NCBI GenBank assembly: GCA_036320915.1
Contig: JAXBDG010000015.1
Location: 1,426,001-1,490,000, forward strand
DNA from: Linnemannia elongata
Taxonomy: Eukaryota; Mortierellomycota; Mortierellomycetes; Mortierellales; Mortierellaceae
Direction: 5' to 3'
DNA length: 64,000 nt
A model generated the notes under the pieces. The model saw nothing but the letters and a program-made list of their open reading frames with translations, was not told the DNA's origin and made no database searches. A program made the translations under genes and the position numbers. Positions 19,214 to 31,319 of this stretch are shown one piece after another (positions within the stretch are counted from its first letter, which is position 1; each line of letters begins with the position of its first letter).

Positions 19214-20473
19214 TTAGATCTCGTCAATATCGAACTCAACATCGAGCTCGTCCTCGCTTCCCTGGAAGGTGTCGGTCTCGTTGATTTTAGCGCTCTCGGG
19301 CAACTCGCCGTAGGCCTTCAAGTTACGGGCCTCCTCGGTGTTGTACTTGAGAATGACATCAGCCTTGTCGTCCTGGAAGTCACGGAGAGAGATCAAAATG
19401 ATATCTCCCTGGTTGATCCAGACCTATTTCATGATGTTCACATTGACAAAGTAAATGCTTGTTAGGAAATGGTCTTGCAAGTTATCATGACTGTATTGCA
19501 AGTCGCTCGTCCTGTCATCCTTGTCTGTGTTGTCTCTTCCTCTGGCGCCTTCAATGCCCAATATCCCTTGAAGAGTTGTGGGAATCCAGCCAGTGTATGT
19601 GTCGATGTGTGAATTTCGTGCCTGATTGTGGTTGGACGGCAAGAAACCCAACGATGACGCACAGACGTCGCCGCTTCTCCAAATGGCACATGCCAAAAAA
19701 AGCCGGGAGGGAAAATAAGGGACGCCTCCAGAAAGGTGAGAGCTTGTTCATTACTGTTGCAAGAACAAATCACTCCTTGAGTCCCTTTCCTTTCCTTTCC
19801 TTTCCTGCCTTGCCCACAATCCCGTCCGTCGTCAGGAACAATTCGACACGCATTCAAAGAAAGGAGTCGAGGGGTAAACAAAAAGAGGGGAGGGGTTACC
19901 TTTTTTCTCATCTTTCCACGGATATGTGCAAGACGCTTCTCGCCATCGAAGCACTGGGCCTCAACACGACCGTTTCCGAGCATCTTCAAGACCTGAGCGT
20001 ACTCTGTTCCATACGTCATTAGAAAGAAGCAAAGAAAATGATAGAGGAGAAAGCCGTGCGTTAGTCGTTCGGTCATTTTGCTCATATTCTTCTTTTAGAC
20101 CGAAGAGAAAAAAAAACCGCAGTTTTTTTGTATTTTCTCATCAAAAAAAAAAACTTTACTGATGAGCGCAATCAGAAAGACAACGACAACCCATCAGAAA
20201 AGTAAAAGGGAAAGAATGGTTTTTTACCTTGACCGTCCTCCTTGAAGACCAACTCGCGCTTCTCGCCTTCGTTCTCGTTCTTTCCACGTCTTCTGTTCTT
20301 TCCTCCCTATTCAATTCCAAATTGTCAACAAATTGCAAGACGAAGAGAGTATTAGTAACCTTGCTGCTAGAGGACAATTCTATCGTTCAAAGCATTAGCT
20401 GCAACAAGAGTATCGGCAATAGCCTTAGCTAAAGGTTGAGAAGGTTTCTTACCTTTCCTTTGTTCTTGGGCAT
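19214..20473 (-). CDS. TIF11: Translation initiation factor eIF1A (4 exons)
   Basis: Exons on the minus strand: 20473-20453 (21 nt, seven codons), 20306-20228, 20003-19900 and 19423-19214; 137 aa. The sequence starts [20 protein letters not shown], followed by the OB-fold core ([60 protein letters not shown]). It ends in the acidic tail [15 protein letters not shown]. This is the near-invariant eIF1A pattern; the protein binds the ribosomal A site and works with eIF1 in scanning and start-codon selection. Length matches the family (about 140-150). The tiny first exon and four-exon structure would be missed by an ORF search. CT-rich promoter sequence is shared with the divergent gene at 21159. 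Confidence 0.96.
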
Positions 20474-21158
20474 GGTGGATTATTCTGATAGGTTATTGAA
20501 TTAAAAAATGAGCGAAAAGGAAAAAAAAAAAGTTGTTGTGTGTATGGTTAGGAGGTGTAAACACTTGTTTTTGAAAGGTGTAAAGAGAAAGGAAGCGTCG
20601 TCGTCGTTCCGGCGGTAGTCGCTGGTGGATTGAAAGGGCGTCAAGTGAGCAGAGCAGTATAGTTTCCAAGCTTTGTCGTGTGGTATAGATTCGCTCTGTG
20701 GTTTGTGGCGAGTGAAAAAAGTGTCCAAATCGCCCTTCTTTATCCTGTTTTGTCAGAGATGCGATGTAGATCCGGCCGAGGATGTTGTCAAGAAGGGATG
20801 TGATCCTTGCCAGGGTGCGATGCAGTGATGCAGGGTAAGTAGGTACTGGTAAGTGGTAGGTAGAAGGGGCACTTTACGGTTGATGGGGTTGTAGAGAGAA
20901 CAAACGAGATCAAGCAACCTTTGCTCGCTTTTATTTACTCCCTCCCTCCTCTCTTCTCTCGGCCGCAGTCCAGTCATCTACTTCTATGCCCTTCTGCACC
21001 AGTGTGGAAGATAAAGAAAAAAATTCCGCAGTATCCGCGTCATTTCTTACCCTTACGTCATTTTCTCGGTTTTTTGACCCGCGCTACGCCCAAAAGGAGA
21101 ACCTGATCACTTTCTCCCCTTCACTCAACTTTCACACACACATTCATACATTCACATA
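20474..21158. promoter_or_regulatory. Divergent promoter, eIF1A / twin-CX9C gene
   Basis: These 685 bases lie between the two start codons. They are purine-rich on the eIF1A side, then CT-rich toward 21158 with CACACACA just before the + gene. No coding sequence is supported. Confidence 0.5.
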
Positions 21159-21615
21159 ATGTCAAAGCCAAAGCAGACCCTCGCAACATTCTCAAAAACG
21201 ATAGCCTCCTGCTCGACAACCGTACGTCTACCTCCAACACTCTTCACCGCAACACAGCACACCACTACGGCTCCCTCTCCCTCTCACTCGTCGTCTCGGA
21301 CATTTCATCCTCCGAGGTCCACAACCCAAACCTCTGAACCTAACCCTTCCCTTTCCCCCTTCCCCCTTCCTTAATTATATCCTTCCTACTAGGCAACGGC
21401 ATATGGCGCATGCATCTCTGCGACAATGAACGACGTCCACAAGGGTGTCTGTGAAAAAGAGTTCCTCGCCTTTAAGGAGTGTGTCCAGTCTTCCGTAAGT
21501 TCCCTCTCTCGGATATTTTTATCTGGTCGCGCTTTTGGTGTTCATTGAATGCTCATTTTGATATCTTATTGACGCGTCTTTTTTTCATTAACGATAGCTG
21601 AAGAGGCGGTGGTAA
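21159..21615 (+). CDS. Twin CX9C protein, NDUFAF8-like (3 exons)
   Basis: Exons 21159-21221, 21393-21494 and 21598-21615 (the last only 18 nt including stop) give 60 aa. Two perfect CX9C motifs are created by splicing: C-STTATAYGA-C spans the first junction, and C-EKEFLAFKE-C lies in exon 2. The helix-turn-helix CHCH layout and the core AYGACISA...CEKEFLAFKECV resemble the mitochondrial complex I assembly factor NDUFAF8. Such proteins are imported by the Mia40 pathway into the intermembrane space. The gene shares a divergent promoter with eIF1A. The family is inferred from the Cys pattern and flanking residues; another small CHCH protein is possible. Confidence 0.82.
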
Positions 21616-21882
21616 GAATACTAGCGACACGCAAAAGAAAGAATTAAAAAAAGATACAAAAGCACAAAGAACAAAGGCAAGTCGAATGATCGTGTTTTTA
21701 TTACTTCGTTGTGAACTTAAGGAATACACATTGGAGAAAACAAAGAAAAAAAAGATAAAAAAGCAAGTACAATTCAAACGAAAAAGAACAACAACGTAAA
21801 AGTTATAAACAAATCCCAGAAAGTATACCATGGCATGTAAAACAACCCTGCCACACCCGCACAACACATCCCCTAGCATCTC

Positions 21883-21936
21883 CTAGTCCAACTACTCGAG
21901 CCACAAGAAAGAAAAGCAACAATGAGGTGTCAGTAC

Positions 21937-21983
<47 letters not shown>

Positions 21984-24900
21984 GATCCCTACGAACGGCA
22001 CACGAACGATTAGGAGCAGAAAGAATGAAATACGGTACCTGCATTTCGCGAATTTTGATATCGTACATGGCCTCCATGCTCTCCAGCGACAGCAATTGAG
22101 ATGGATCCTCCTTGACGCAAAAGTTGATCATAAGAGTCCTCAATCCAGACCGGCCAAACGGGCCAAACGACGAAATGTAGTGCGACGCCCGCCTCGGCAT
22201 CTCATAGTTGATCACAAGCGACGAGTGGTCCAGATCCAAGCTATCCATCAACAAGGACTCGGACACAAGAATACACCGCTCGGGCTGGTTGAATTGTCTC
22301 GCCACCTCCGTCTTATCCGCCATACTCCACTATCAATCAGATTGAGAGTTGAAATGTTAGCACTCATCCATTCAATCATATGTAGGAGGTTATTGGAATA
22401 GAACAGAGCAGACATGAAACTTACAACTGAGAGAACAGGGAGGTTCTGCTGCTCCAACTTGGCGGTTAATGCCTGGGTCAGACTCTGCGACTGGGTGAGG
22501 ATAACAATGTGCGAAATCTCAGGATTCTTGCCCAAGACCTGCATCAGCACCTCCCACTTGTGGTCCTTGGGTTCCTCTGCTTCCCTACCATCACCACCGT
22601 CGCCATTCGCTACTGTTGGCGCTGTCTGTCGAGGAATGTCGACAAAGTAATGCTCACTCCACTGCATCGTCAGCTCATCCGCTCTCCGAACTGCCGTGTT
22701 GCTCCTAAAGTTCTGTGTCTTGATCAACTGGATCTGAGGCTGTATGCGTCCTGTCATCAGTACTACCTGTGCCTCACGAGGCAACATTGCCCAAAACTGC
22801 TTGAACGCATCAAAGTTTACCAGTTCGTCCGCGCGCATCGAAATCACAACGGTCTCCACAAACTTCATATCCACCAGCTCCTTCCTCAACACCTCCATCA
22901 GAGGGCCCAGTGTCGTCACAACAACCTGCTTTGATTGCTCCTGGTCCAATAGCACAGACTCCTCAGAGCTGAGATCTTCGCTGGTGAGATAGATCGAGCC
23001 GAGTTCCGAGACGCCCTCAAACCAGTCCTGAAAGTCCTCGTTGACACGCTGTGGGTTGATTCCATCAGAGCAGATCACGACCGCCTGAGGGTACTTGTGT
23101 GTATGAGCCTTGGACGATAGCTTCTCCAGAAGCGCAATCGCTAGCGTGTTGGTGCGATCCTTTTGCGACTGTGTCTGCGCAATCACATCCTTACCCTCCT
23201 TGAAGGGCTTCATCACCAACTTTTGAATATTCGACGGCTTCTCCAGTCTACGTTTCGAATGAAGAGTGAGTACAGTTAGTTATAGTTTGATAAACTGCAG
23301 GCCATGTAAAGTCACTCATCATGATCTCAATGCATACCCGGCTTTGGCAATCTTGGCGAGGACCTCAGGTCTAAGATCCATCTCCTCCCAGGTCATCTGG
23401 CACTCCAAAGAGTTTGAAAACATCGGCGTCTGCAATCAAAGCCATGTTAAAAGAAATGCTCGTGTCAATATGTCTGACTATCAGATCGCTCCGATACTAC
23501 CCTTCAAAATACTTTCAAACAACTTACTTGACGGTTGTCGCGGTACTCTTTTTGTTGCTTGGCGTTGGTGCGTCCAGGTCCTGGCTTTTCAAAGTTACCC
23601 TTGCTCGTGGGGGACTTGCGCTGGAAAGCCTCGTTCAACTGATCTTTCTGTCCACTCTGGTTCGAGGGCCCACCGCTCCTCTGACCTGAGCGAGCTGCAG
23701 CTCCACTTGATCCTGAGGTAGCGGCATCCTTGTTGCTCGAGTCGCGAGAAAATCCTCTTGTGGGTTTCTCAGATGGCTCACCGCGATGCTCGGTCCTGTT
23801 ATCCTCATGAGAGCGAGGACCCCGTTGGATCCCAAGACGCGCATTCCTGGCATCCAGCGATGACCGTGCATCCTTGAGTGTCTGCGATTGCGAGTTTGGT
23901 GACTGTGCTCGTCGCGAAGAGTCGGCATCCTGAAATCTTTGGTCGCCACGTCTCTCCTGGAATGATCCACTACCACTACGCTGGTAGCCCTGTTGATGGC
24001 TGGAGAATCTTGACTCTGATCCGCCTAACGGCTTGCCTCGACCAGCCCCTGTCCTCTTCTGATCATCGTCGCCATTGCTGGCAAAAGTCGGGTCTTGCTT
24101 TTTGGGAGTATCTTGTGGTGCATCGCCCCACCCCGACGTCTTGGCCGACGCGGAGGTGTCGCTTGTCTCCCATGGCACAGACTCGCCCCACTTGGAGCTT
24201 GTGCTCGCGCTCTTTGGATGACCGACGTTCCACCCATTGCCTGAGGTTGTTGCAGAAGGTGCATCGCCCCATCCCGAAGCTGCAGGAGCATCATCCTTTC
24301 CTCCATTCTGGGTCTTTGCTGGAGAGCCCTCTCGTCGTTCGTCCTGGGTCGTGTGTGTCTGATCCCAGCCTTCTGTCTGTGCGGTGGTCGTTGCAGCTGT
24401 GGTTGGTGGATCACTCCGTTTGCCGGGTTGACTTGAAGCCGGGGCATCCATTCGTCCTCTGCCCTGACCCTTTGCCGACGCCTTGTTGTTGTTCCACCCT
24501 TCGCTCTTTCCGGCCGGCTCATTGCCCCACCTCTCATTCTTGGCAGAAGGGCCGTTGCCCCATCCCTCGTTCTTGGCAGCGGCATGACCCCAGCTATCAT
24601 TCGCCTCTTGTGCCTTGTTCCAGCTGTCGCTCTTCTCTTGCGCTTTGTTATTGTTCCAGCTATCGCTCTTCTCTGACGACTTGCCCCGTTCTCCACCTTG
24701 AGGTGGAGCAGCTCCGGCACGAGGCGCAGAGCCCCAACCAGTGCTCTGGGACTGAACTGGCGCTGCACCCCATCCATCCTGGGCCCGCGAAGCATCCTTC
24801 TGAACAGCCGTCGAAGAAGCATCGACCCAGCTGGGGGTCTCTCCGTCTCCTCCCCCGTTGGGACCTGTCACCGGAGAATCTCCCCATCCGTTCTGATCCC

Positions 24901-26515
24901 GCGAGATATCCTTGCGGTTGTTACCTGCTGTTGATTTTGGCTTTCCAGAGTTCCAGTCATTCGAGTCCGTCGTTTCCCGTGATCCGCGGTCAGCGTGATG
25001 AGGGCGCCGTCCGTCGGGCCCATTCCGCTGACCTAAGTAGCTATTCTTGGACGAGTATGAGGACGTTCTGGAAGAGTCGCTCCTGCTATAGTTGCTGCTG
25101 TTGTCATGATCGCGAGGACCACTATTTTTAAAAGGTGGGCGAGAAGTGTTGGGTGAACTGTCGGATGTAGAGGGGTGCGGAGGACGGCTGGTTTTGGACT
25201 TTGGTACCCAGGCTGTAGAATTCGTGCCCGACTGCTGTAAATCCTCCTTTGCTGATGATAGTGTAGCCACAGAGTCTTCAGGCTTGGACTGTTGTTGTTT
25301 CCGTGCATGGCCCTTGGTGTTGCCAGACGACTCTCTTGCATCCAGACTGCTGTCGCCACCACCCTCCTTGGTCGAACTGAACGAAGCAACCGAGCTCTCG
25401 TCATCGTCCTTCTTCTTGTTCTTCCTGCCAGCCTTGCGTTTCTTGGCAGGTTCGGCCTCAGTTGATCCAGAATCGCCTCCCTCCCTGCCCTCTGCCGTCG
25501 TTGTTGTCGTCGTTGCCACTCCATTGTTGTCCTGTCCAGTACCAGCGGAAACAGAAGCAGAAGCGGCAGACGCACTGCCTCTCTCACCAAACCCACGTCG
25601 AGGCGACCGAGGCGAACGCGGGGACCGCGTAACAAACTGCTGCTGCTGTGACCTCTTGGTTTCGCCAACCCCATGCGCCTCTAACGTCGTCGTTGATCTT
25701 CCCGAAGGCTGCTGTTGCTGTTGCTCTGTTGTTGATGAAGGTTGATGGGAACGCGGGACACGCTTCTCAAACTTGCGACCTCTGCCAAACTCCTCCTCCC
25801 CTCCGGCACCACCGCCATGTCCGCGATAGCTTCCTCCGCCTCCTCCGCTATGGGGTCCACCTGGTCTCGAGCTGGCGAACCTTGCCTCCGAAGTCGACGC
25901 AAGAGGGCCGTTGGTATTGTTTCCTGATCGATGTTGGCTGTAGGGCGCGTTGCTGCTATTGTTGCCTTGCCCACTATTATCCCCCCTGCTTCCACCACCT
26001 CCTCCTCCCTTGTGCTGGTTATCAGGGCGAGAAGACACAGGATGTTGCTGTTGTCTCTCCCTAATGTCTCCTGCTACTGCGGGCTTATGACTGCTCTTGT
26101 TGCTACTACTTCCTCCAGCAGAGGACGATACGCCGAGGCCAACACCACCATTTGCACCACCGTTACTGCCGTGCGCTTCTTCGGTGCCCGTAGTCGATCG
26201 AGGACCATTCTCTTGACCCCGCAAAGTACCTGCACCTGCGGAGTTGTTGCTCTTTTTGGTGTTCGATCGTCCTGATTTCGGCGACCCTGGCAGGGGGGAT
26301 CCGGCTTTAGCATTCGTCGTTGTCTTGGGTTCCCTAGGCTTGCTGTTGTTTGATGGCTTTGTGGTTGGGGCGGATGAGGTGTCCTGTGTCGACTTGTTAT
26401 CGGCGGGCTGATCTTGTCTCTTGGGTGCTGGAGGTTGTGAAGGCGCGATTGAGGAAGCACCAGCTGAAGAAACTGCGGCTGGGGCTGAAGGAGCGGCAGC
26501 TGTCGAGTCGCTCAT
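21883..26515 (-). CDS. GW-rich protein with degenerate eIF4A-type helicase core
   Basis: Inferred exons 26515-23528, 23429-23338, 23247-22425, 22329-22039 and a 9-nt end exon 21891-21883; 1400 aa. Residues 1-996 are disordered (Ser/Gly/Asn/Gln-rich, with a KKRKAGRKNKKK basic patch). Residues about 515-800 carry some 15 Trp, mostly as WG/GW in Ser/Gly/Ala context (DGWGAAP, TGWGSAP, EGWGNGPS, ERWGNEPAG, SGWGDAPS). Residues about 1000-1398 align with eIF4A: Q-motif-like GLEKPSNIQKLV, DVIAQTQSQKDRT where eIF4A has AQSGTGKT, RADEL in place of DEAD, TGR in place of SAT, and HYISSFGPFGRSG in place of HRIGRSGRFGR. The NTP-binding and hydrolysis residues are therefore lost: a pseudo-helicase. Function is unknown; the GW region resembles Argonaute-hook proteins (inference). 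The last exon is the least certain. Confidence 0.82.
21938..21980. repeat. T43 homopolymer inside an intron
   Basis: An uninterrupted run of 43 T on the + strand lies in the last intron (21892-22038) of the pseudo-helicase gene, so it reads as poly-A in the transcript. Similar T or A runs occur at 29262-29288 (intron of the GH95 gene), 35213-35242 and 42396-42427 (intergenic). Confidence 0.9.
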
Positions 26516-27078
26516 TGTCGTTTGGACCTTTTCTTTTTTTTTTTGTGCCCCTCTTGGTGCTTGTTGAAGAGAGTAGGTAGAGAGGTGTGTGATGGATGAG
26601 TAGGTGTGTGGATGGGTGAGAGAAGGAATGTGGGTGTGAAAGAGGTGTCAAAGAGAGGCGGAGAGAATGGAGGGGAGTGAAAAAGAAGCGATCTCGTTTT
26701 CCTTTTTGCTCTGCAAAAAAAAAAAAAAGTACTTAAAACGCCTTTGATTTTTTTTCTTTTGGCAAAGTCATTCGCCACTCAGATGCGATTCTTCCCACTC
26801 AAAAAATGAACTTTGAGAGGTGGGGTGACGTGGATAGGAAGGACGGGTGGCCCCCTATACAGCCCCTCCCTTACTCTTCGTGCCCATAACACAAAAAGAA
26901 TGCGTTGCTTCATCAACCCCAGGGGGTCCTCTACGAGGTTAAAAAAAAAAGAAAAAAAAATAACGCGACATAAAAGAACCGCGACCGCAAGAACAACCTC
27001 CACACACAACATACGCGACCATCGCGTCTCCACACATGCAGTATCAAGCCAATGGTACTTTTTATTCACTACTCCCAA
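26516..27078. promoter_or_regulatory. Intergenic, upstream of the pseudo-helicase gene
   Basis: This region lies between two minus-strand genes. On the minus strand it is CT-rich near the start codon at 26515 (poly-T and CCCATCCACAC-type sequence), with A runs at 26714-26727 and 26941-26958. No gene is supported. Confidence 0.5.
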
Positions 27079-29257
27079 TCAGTCATCAATGTCGATAACA
27101 TATGTCTGTCCTTTTGCAACCGCCGCAAGTATAACAACATCCTCCTCCCGCGAATAAGCAACATCCTTAGTAGACCCCTTCAACGACACCCTAACCTTTG
27201 CCGACGGCGTCCGATCCTCTCCACCCATACTTCCAATCTTGATCCTCAGCGACCCCGCCTTCAGACTCGCATACACCTCCACCTGTCTCACAGTCCCTCC
27301 AACCTCCCATTGACTCGATACCACATGTCCGTCCCGTGTCCGGAACCCTTCTACTGACCCCCCTCTTCGGAGCCACTGTTCTGGTAGATCGGCAGCCGTC
27401 AAGATATCAACAAACCCAGGAGCGTGACTCTGGATCACCATCTCCACCATCGCCGCACTTACTCCCAAGAGACCAGAGAGTCCATCCTTGAAATCCAGCA
27501 GATTCGGGTGTTCAAAGATATGATCCCGCTTGAACGTCTCCACAGCCTTGTACGCCAACCTACCATCCCCAAGACGCGCCCACACAGCTGCCCTCCAGGA
27601 TTTTGCCCATCCAAAGTTTCCACCTGGTCGATCACCCATCCCACGGTGGATAAGCGACTCTCTTGCTGCTTCCAACAACTCCTCCCTCGTCGGTTCTTTC
27701 TCACCCTCATCCTCCCCTTCATCCCCATCCGAGGGCGACGACGAAGAGTTTCTGAAAAAGACCTGGTTACCAGGATAAACAGCCCACAAGTACCCCAAAT
27801 GCGGATGCCTCTCATTTGGATCATCCATATCTAAACTCCACTCCTGCAGCTGGCCCCAACTGCCAACTTTCAACCCAGGCGCAACCACCTCCAATGCAGT
27901 CGTCAGATTCTGAGCAAATACTCGATCCCTCTCCCCAACAACAGCAATCGCCTCCAGCGTATTGTTCAATAACTGCCATACCAACTGCTGATCCATCGCC
28001 GTCCCCTCCGTCACACCTCCATGGCCCGGAGCCAACGACGGTGACACCACCAACGGCCCTCCTTCCTCATCCCGAAGCCTCACAAGTGTATCCACCCAGA
28101 ACTGAGCAGCGCCCTTCATCAGCTTGTAAGCATGATCTCTCAAGAAGTAATAGTCTTGGCTGTACAGGTACCGGTCCCATGCATGCTGACATAACCATGC
28201 TGCTGCTGTTGGGAGGTAAAATGTCTGGTCCTGGGCTGTCGGTCCAGTGTGTGCCCAGATATTGGAGTATGGGTGGGTCAGCCATCCACGGGCTCTATAG
28301 TACAAGCTGGCAGTGTCTTGACCGCGTGGGACTAGCAGGTTTTCCATGTAGTCGATCAATGGCGTCACTGTCTCGCCCAATCCGGTACTCTCTGCCAGCC
28401 AGTAATTCATCTGAAGATCAATGTCCATCTTGTATCCAATACTAGTTAAACCATTCGCAAAATAATTCGTCGTTAGAACGATTTTCAAATGAGCTCGTTG
28501 ACATATTGCGTTTAGAGAAAAGAAAAAAAATGTACCTGGGGTCATCGAGGCCGGTGTTTTGATCCTGCGACCACAAGCTACGCCCACTCAAAGGCAAAGA
28601 GCCAGGTCTGGAAGACGCGATAAGAAGGTACCGCGCATACTGAACCATTAATGCATCCAAATACGCCTCTTCCTCTCCGGCAGTACCCTCCTTATTCGCC
28701 TTGAGTAACTCATCCGTTGGCAGCTTGTTTTCAATCTGTCCCAAATCCAGCCGGAATCCTTGGAACAGCGTCTGGTGATCCTTAACATGATTCAGGTACT
28801 GGTCTCCATAGAGCCCACCCACGGCCTTATCCATTACACTCGTCAGCCGATCATGCGGGTCCTTGTCCTCAAATTCCGGGTAGGATCCTTGCAGTGCCCA
28901 TCCAGTGCCCATGGTATAGTAAAGAGTGACGGCATCGAACCCCAAAGCAACCACTTGACGATTGTTGGCTAACGAGACTCCACTAGCTCCCTCGGTGGCA
29001 ACGGTGACCATGGCCTCGGTGGTCAAGTTGTTGGATGCGAGACGGGCACGCATACCAAGTCGGTTGTGGACGTTTGTATATTCTGCGGTGCCTGTGTTTT
29101 CATGGGCAGAGGAGAGCGAGACCTTGATGTTGATGTTCTTGGGTTCTGAGGCCTGCAGTCGCATTACACAGACCCCATCCGGGAAGCTACAAAAGTGCTC
29201 CCTATTTCACATTTACAGTAGAATCGCGTTAGTGGGGTTGACATCATTCATCATTTA

Positions 29258-29288
<31 letters not shown>

Positions 29289-30252
29289 TGTCACACGAGT
29301 CAACTTTCTCTCTCCTTGCTTGGCATTCGACATCCACAACGTACCGTTTGTACTGCAAATCACCCACAGAAAAGGTCACCGTCGCGACTCCCGTCTCAAG
29401 ATCCAACTCCCGTCGATACTCCCGCACAGTATCAAACTTCTTCACCTCCTCCACCAGCAACTCTCCAAACCCAACCTGGCTCCCAAACCCGCGCTCATCC
29501 CCCTTCAGCGACCCTACAATCTTATCCCTAGGCCTCACCTGTCCTTTCTCTTTCACCATCTGCCGCACTTTCTCGAGTGCTTCCTGTCTCTGCGGCGCTT
29601 CCTCTGCTGGTACATTCCCGCCCCTGTACTTTTCCTCCTCCACCTTATCGTCGTCGTTCGTGCTAGCACCATTATCAGGAGGGGCATTCGCAACACGATC
29701 TACACCTGGTCCACCAGCCCAACAACTCTCCTCACTCAACCTAATCCTCTCAACATGGATCCCGCCACCAACCAAAACCTGACTCCGCCCATTCCCCAAC
29801 AGAAACCCAGCCTTCTCAATCTCCTTGCTCGTTTCCTTGGCAGACAGGTCGGTCCATTTCCGATACCAGAGTCGCCATGTCGAGTTCTCTGGTGGGCCTG
29901 CTAGGGTTGAGAAAGTGGGTTCGAGGAAGGGTTCTGGTGGTGCGGATGTGGATGAGGATAAAGGAGGGGTGGCCAGGATTTGTTGGCATTCGAGTTCAAG
30001 GCGTCGACGGTCCTGCAGTGACGCGTTGTTATCGCTGTCGTAGGAGGGTGCTTGAGAAGAGGAAGAGTCCTGAACCGTAAACTGGTGCTGCTGGTGCTGT
30101 CGTCGTTGAGCATCAACGAAGAAAGTCCCTTGATGAGAGTGAGCTGTGAAAAGTGTTACTGCTGTGGCTACAGCAACGAAAAGAAGCAGCGTTGTCCGCC
30201 TTTGCTGTCGTCGTGGACATAGGTGACCTGACGTGGACTGTTGTCGGTCCAT
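27079..30252 (-). CDS. GH95-family alpha-fucosidase-like, membrane-anchored
   Basis: Exons 30252-29345, 29201-28536 and 28441-27079; 978 aa. A basic start (RRQQRRTTLLLFVAVATAV) indicates a signal anchor, then a low-complexity stalk. GH95 landmarks follow: LWYRKWT near 125, LLGNGRSQVLVGGGIHVERI with LSEESCWAGGP (N-terminal domain), YKREHFCSFPDGV formed by splicing, then MDIDLQMNYWLAE, QTFYLPTAAAWLCQHAWDRY, EGTAMDQQLVW, HPHLGYLWAVYPG and GGNFGWAKSWRAAVWARLGDG in the (alpha/alpha)6 barrel, plus a C-terminal beta domain. GH95 enzymes are inverting alpha-1,2-L-fucosidases or related alpha-galactosidases; Glu in EGTAMD and Asn in QMNYW match expected active-site positions, though the exact specificity is not readable. 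A 27-nt A run lies in the first intron. Confidence 0.9.
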
Positions 30253-31319
30253 AGTGTGAGTAGGAAGGAAGCGACGGCCTTTTGTGGTTGTTTTCAGGGT
30301 TGACAGCGTTTTGTTTGTTTGTTAGTGGACGTGAGCTTGGGTTGTTGCTTTGGTTGATGAACTAGTTGGTTAATTCCTCTAGGAGTTGGTTGTTGGTTGA
30401 TGAGTTTTGCTGAAATGGAGTAGGTGTGAAGTGGAATGAAAGGAGAAAGGAAGGGTCTCTCACACACCAACAACGGACGAACGCATAAAATGAAGGCGAC
30501 CCTGAAGATGGACTGTGTGACTGTACAGTGGCACTGTACCTGTGGATTTGTTCTTGAAGACAAGTGTCCCAGTGTCCTCGCCGGAACAAGAAAATAAGAG
30601 CATCGCGCGTGAACACACACACACAAAAAAAAAAAAAGACGGAGGCTAAACACGTACAGAAGGAAGCAGGTCCTTGTCCTTGAGTACCCAACACATATCC
30701 TCGTCGTCATAGAACAGACAAATTCAGCAGTAAAAGAGAAAAGAAGAAGACATTGCGGCAAATATTTTATTTTTTTTATGTTCTCATTGTTTCGAGAAAA
30801 GGGAAGGAAGGACTTTGTAAACGTAATATGGAACTGGCTATTGCAGACGGACTGGGACTGGAACTGAGAGGGTAGGTAAGGAAAGGAAAAGGAAGAGAGG
30901 AAAGGAAAAGGAAGAGAGGAGAGGAGAGGAAAAATTGCACGAGAGAGTGCTAAGGGAATGGGAGGAAGCGGGAAGCAGGGGAAGTGAGGACGGGTGGAAG
31001 AAGGGGAAGTACGGACGGGTGGAAGAAGGGAAAGGTCATGAACATTGATGGTACAGAAGCAAAAAAAGAAACAAAGCAAAAAAGATAAAAGAACAGAGAG
31101 CATTACAAATGAGCAAGAAGGGTAATAAAAGGTACAGATAGAGCAAGGAAGAGTAGGGAGTGGTCGCAACAAGTCAATTGTGCCTCTAGATTAGCATGCC
31201 TGCATGTCAACAGCAGCACTGTGCGAACAAAGGAGAGAGTAAGAGGGAAAGTAAAGTAAAGCGTGGTATCAAATGAGAGAAGAGAGAAGAGAACGGAGTA
31301 TGCATCTCGCATTGTTTTT
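30253..31319. other. Intergenic, purine-rich on + strand
   Basis: This is the region between the GH95 start and the kinase stop. The + strand is mostly A/G with GGAAAGGAAAAGGAAGAG-type runs at 30870-31030 and A runs. The long minus-strand frame at 30294..31172 is a Phe/Leu/Ser-rich composition artefact. No gene is seen. Confidence 0.6.

Noticed and set aside
23878..25131. 417-codon + strand frame
   Set aside because: It is antisense to the GW-rich exon, with composition dictated by the coding strand and no motif.
30294..31172. 292-codon minus-strand frame
   Set aside because: It is Phe/Leu/Ser-rich low-complexity sequence from a purine-biased intergenic region, with no domain.
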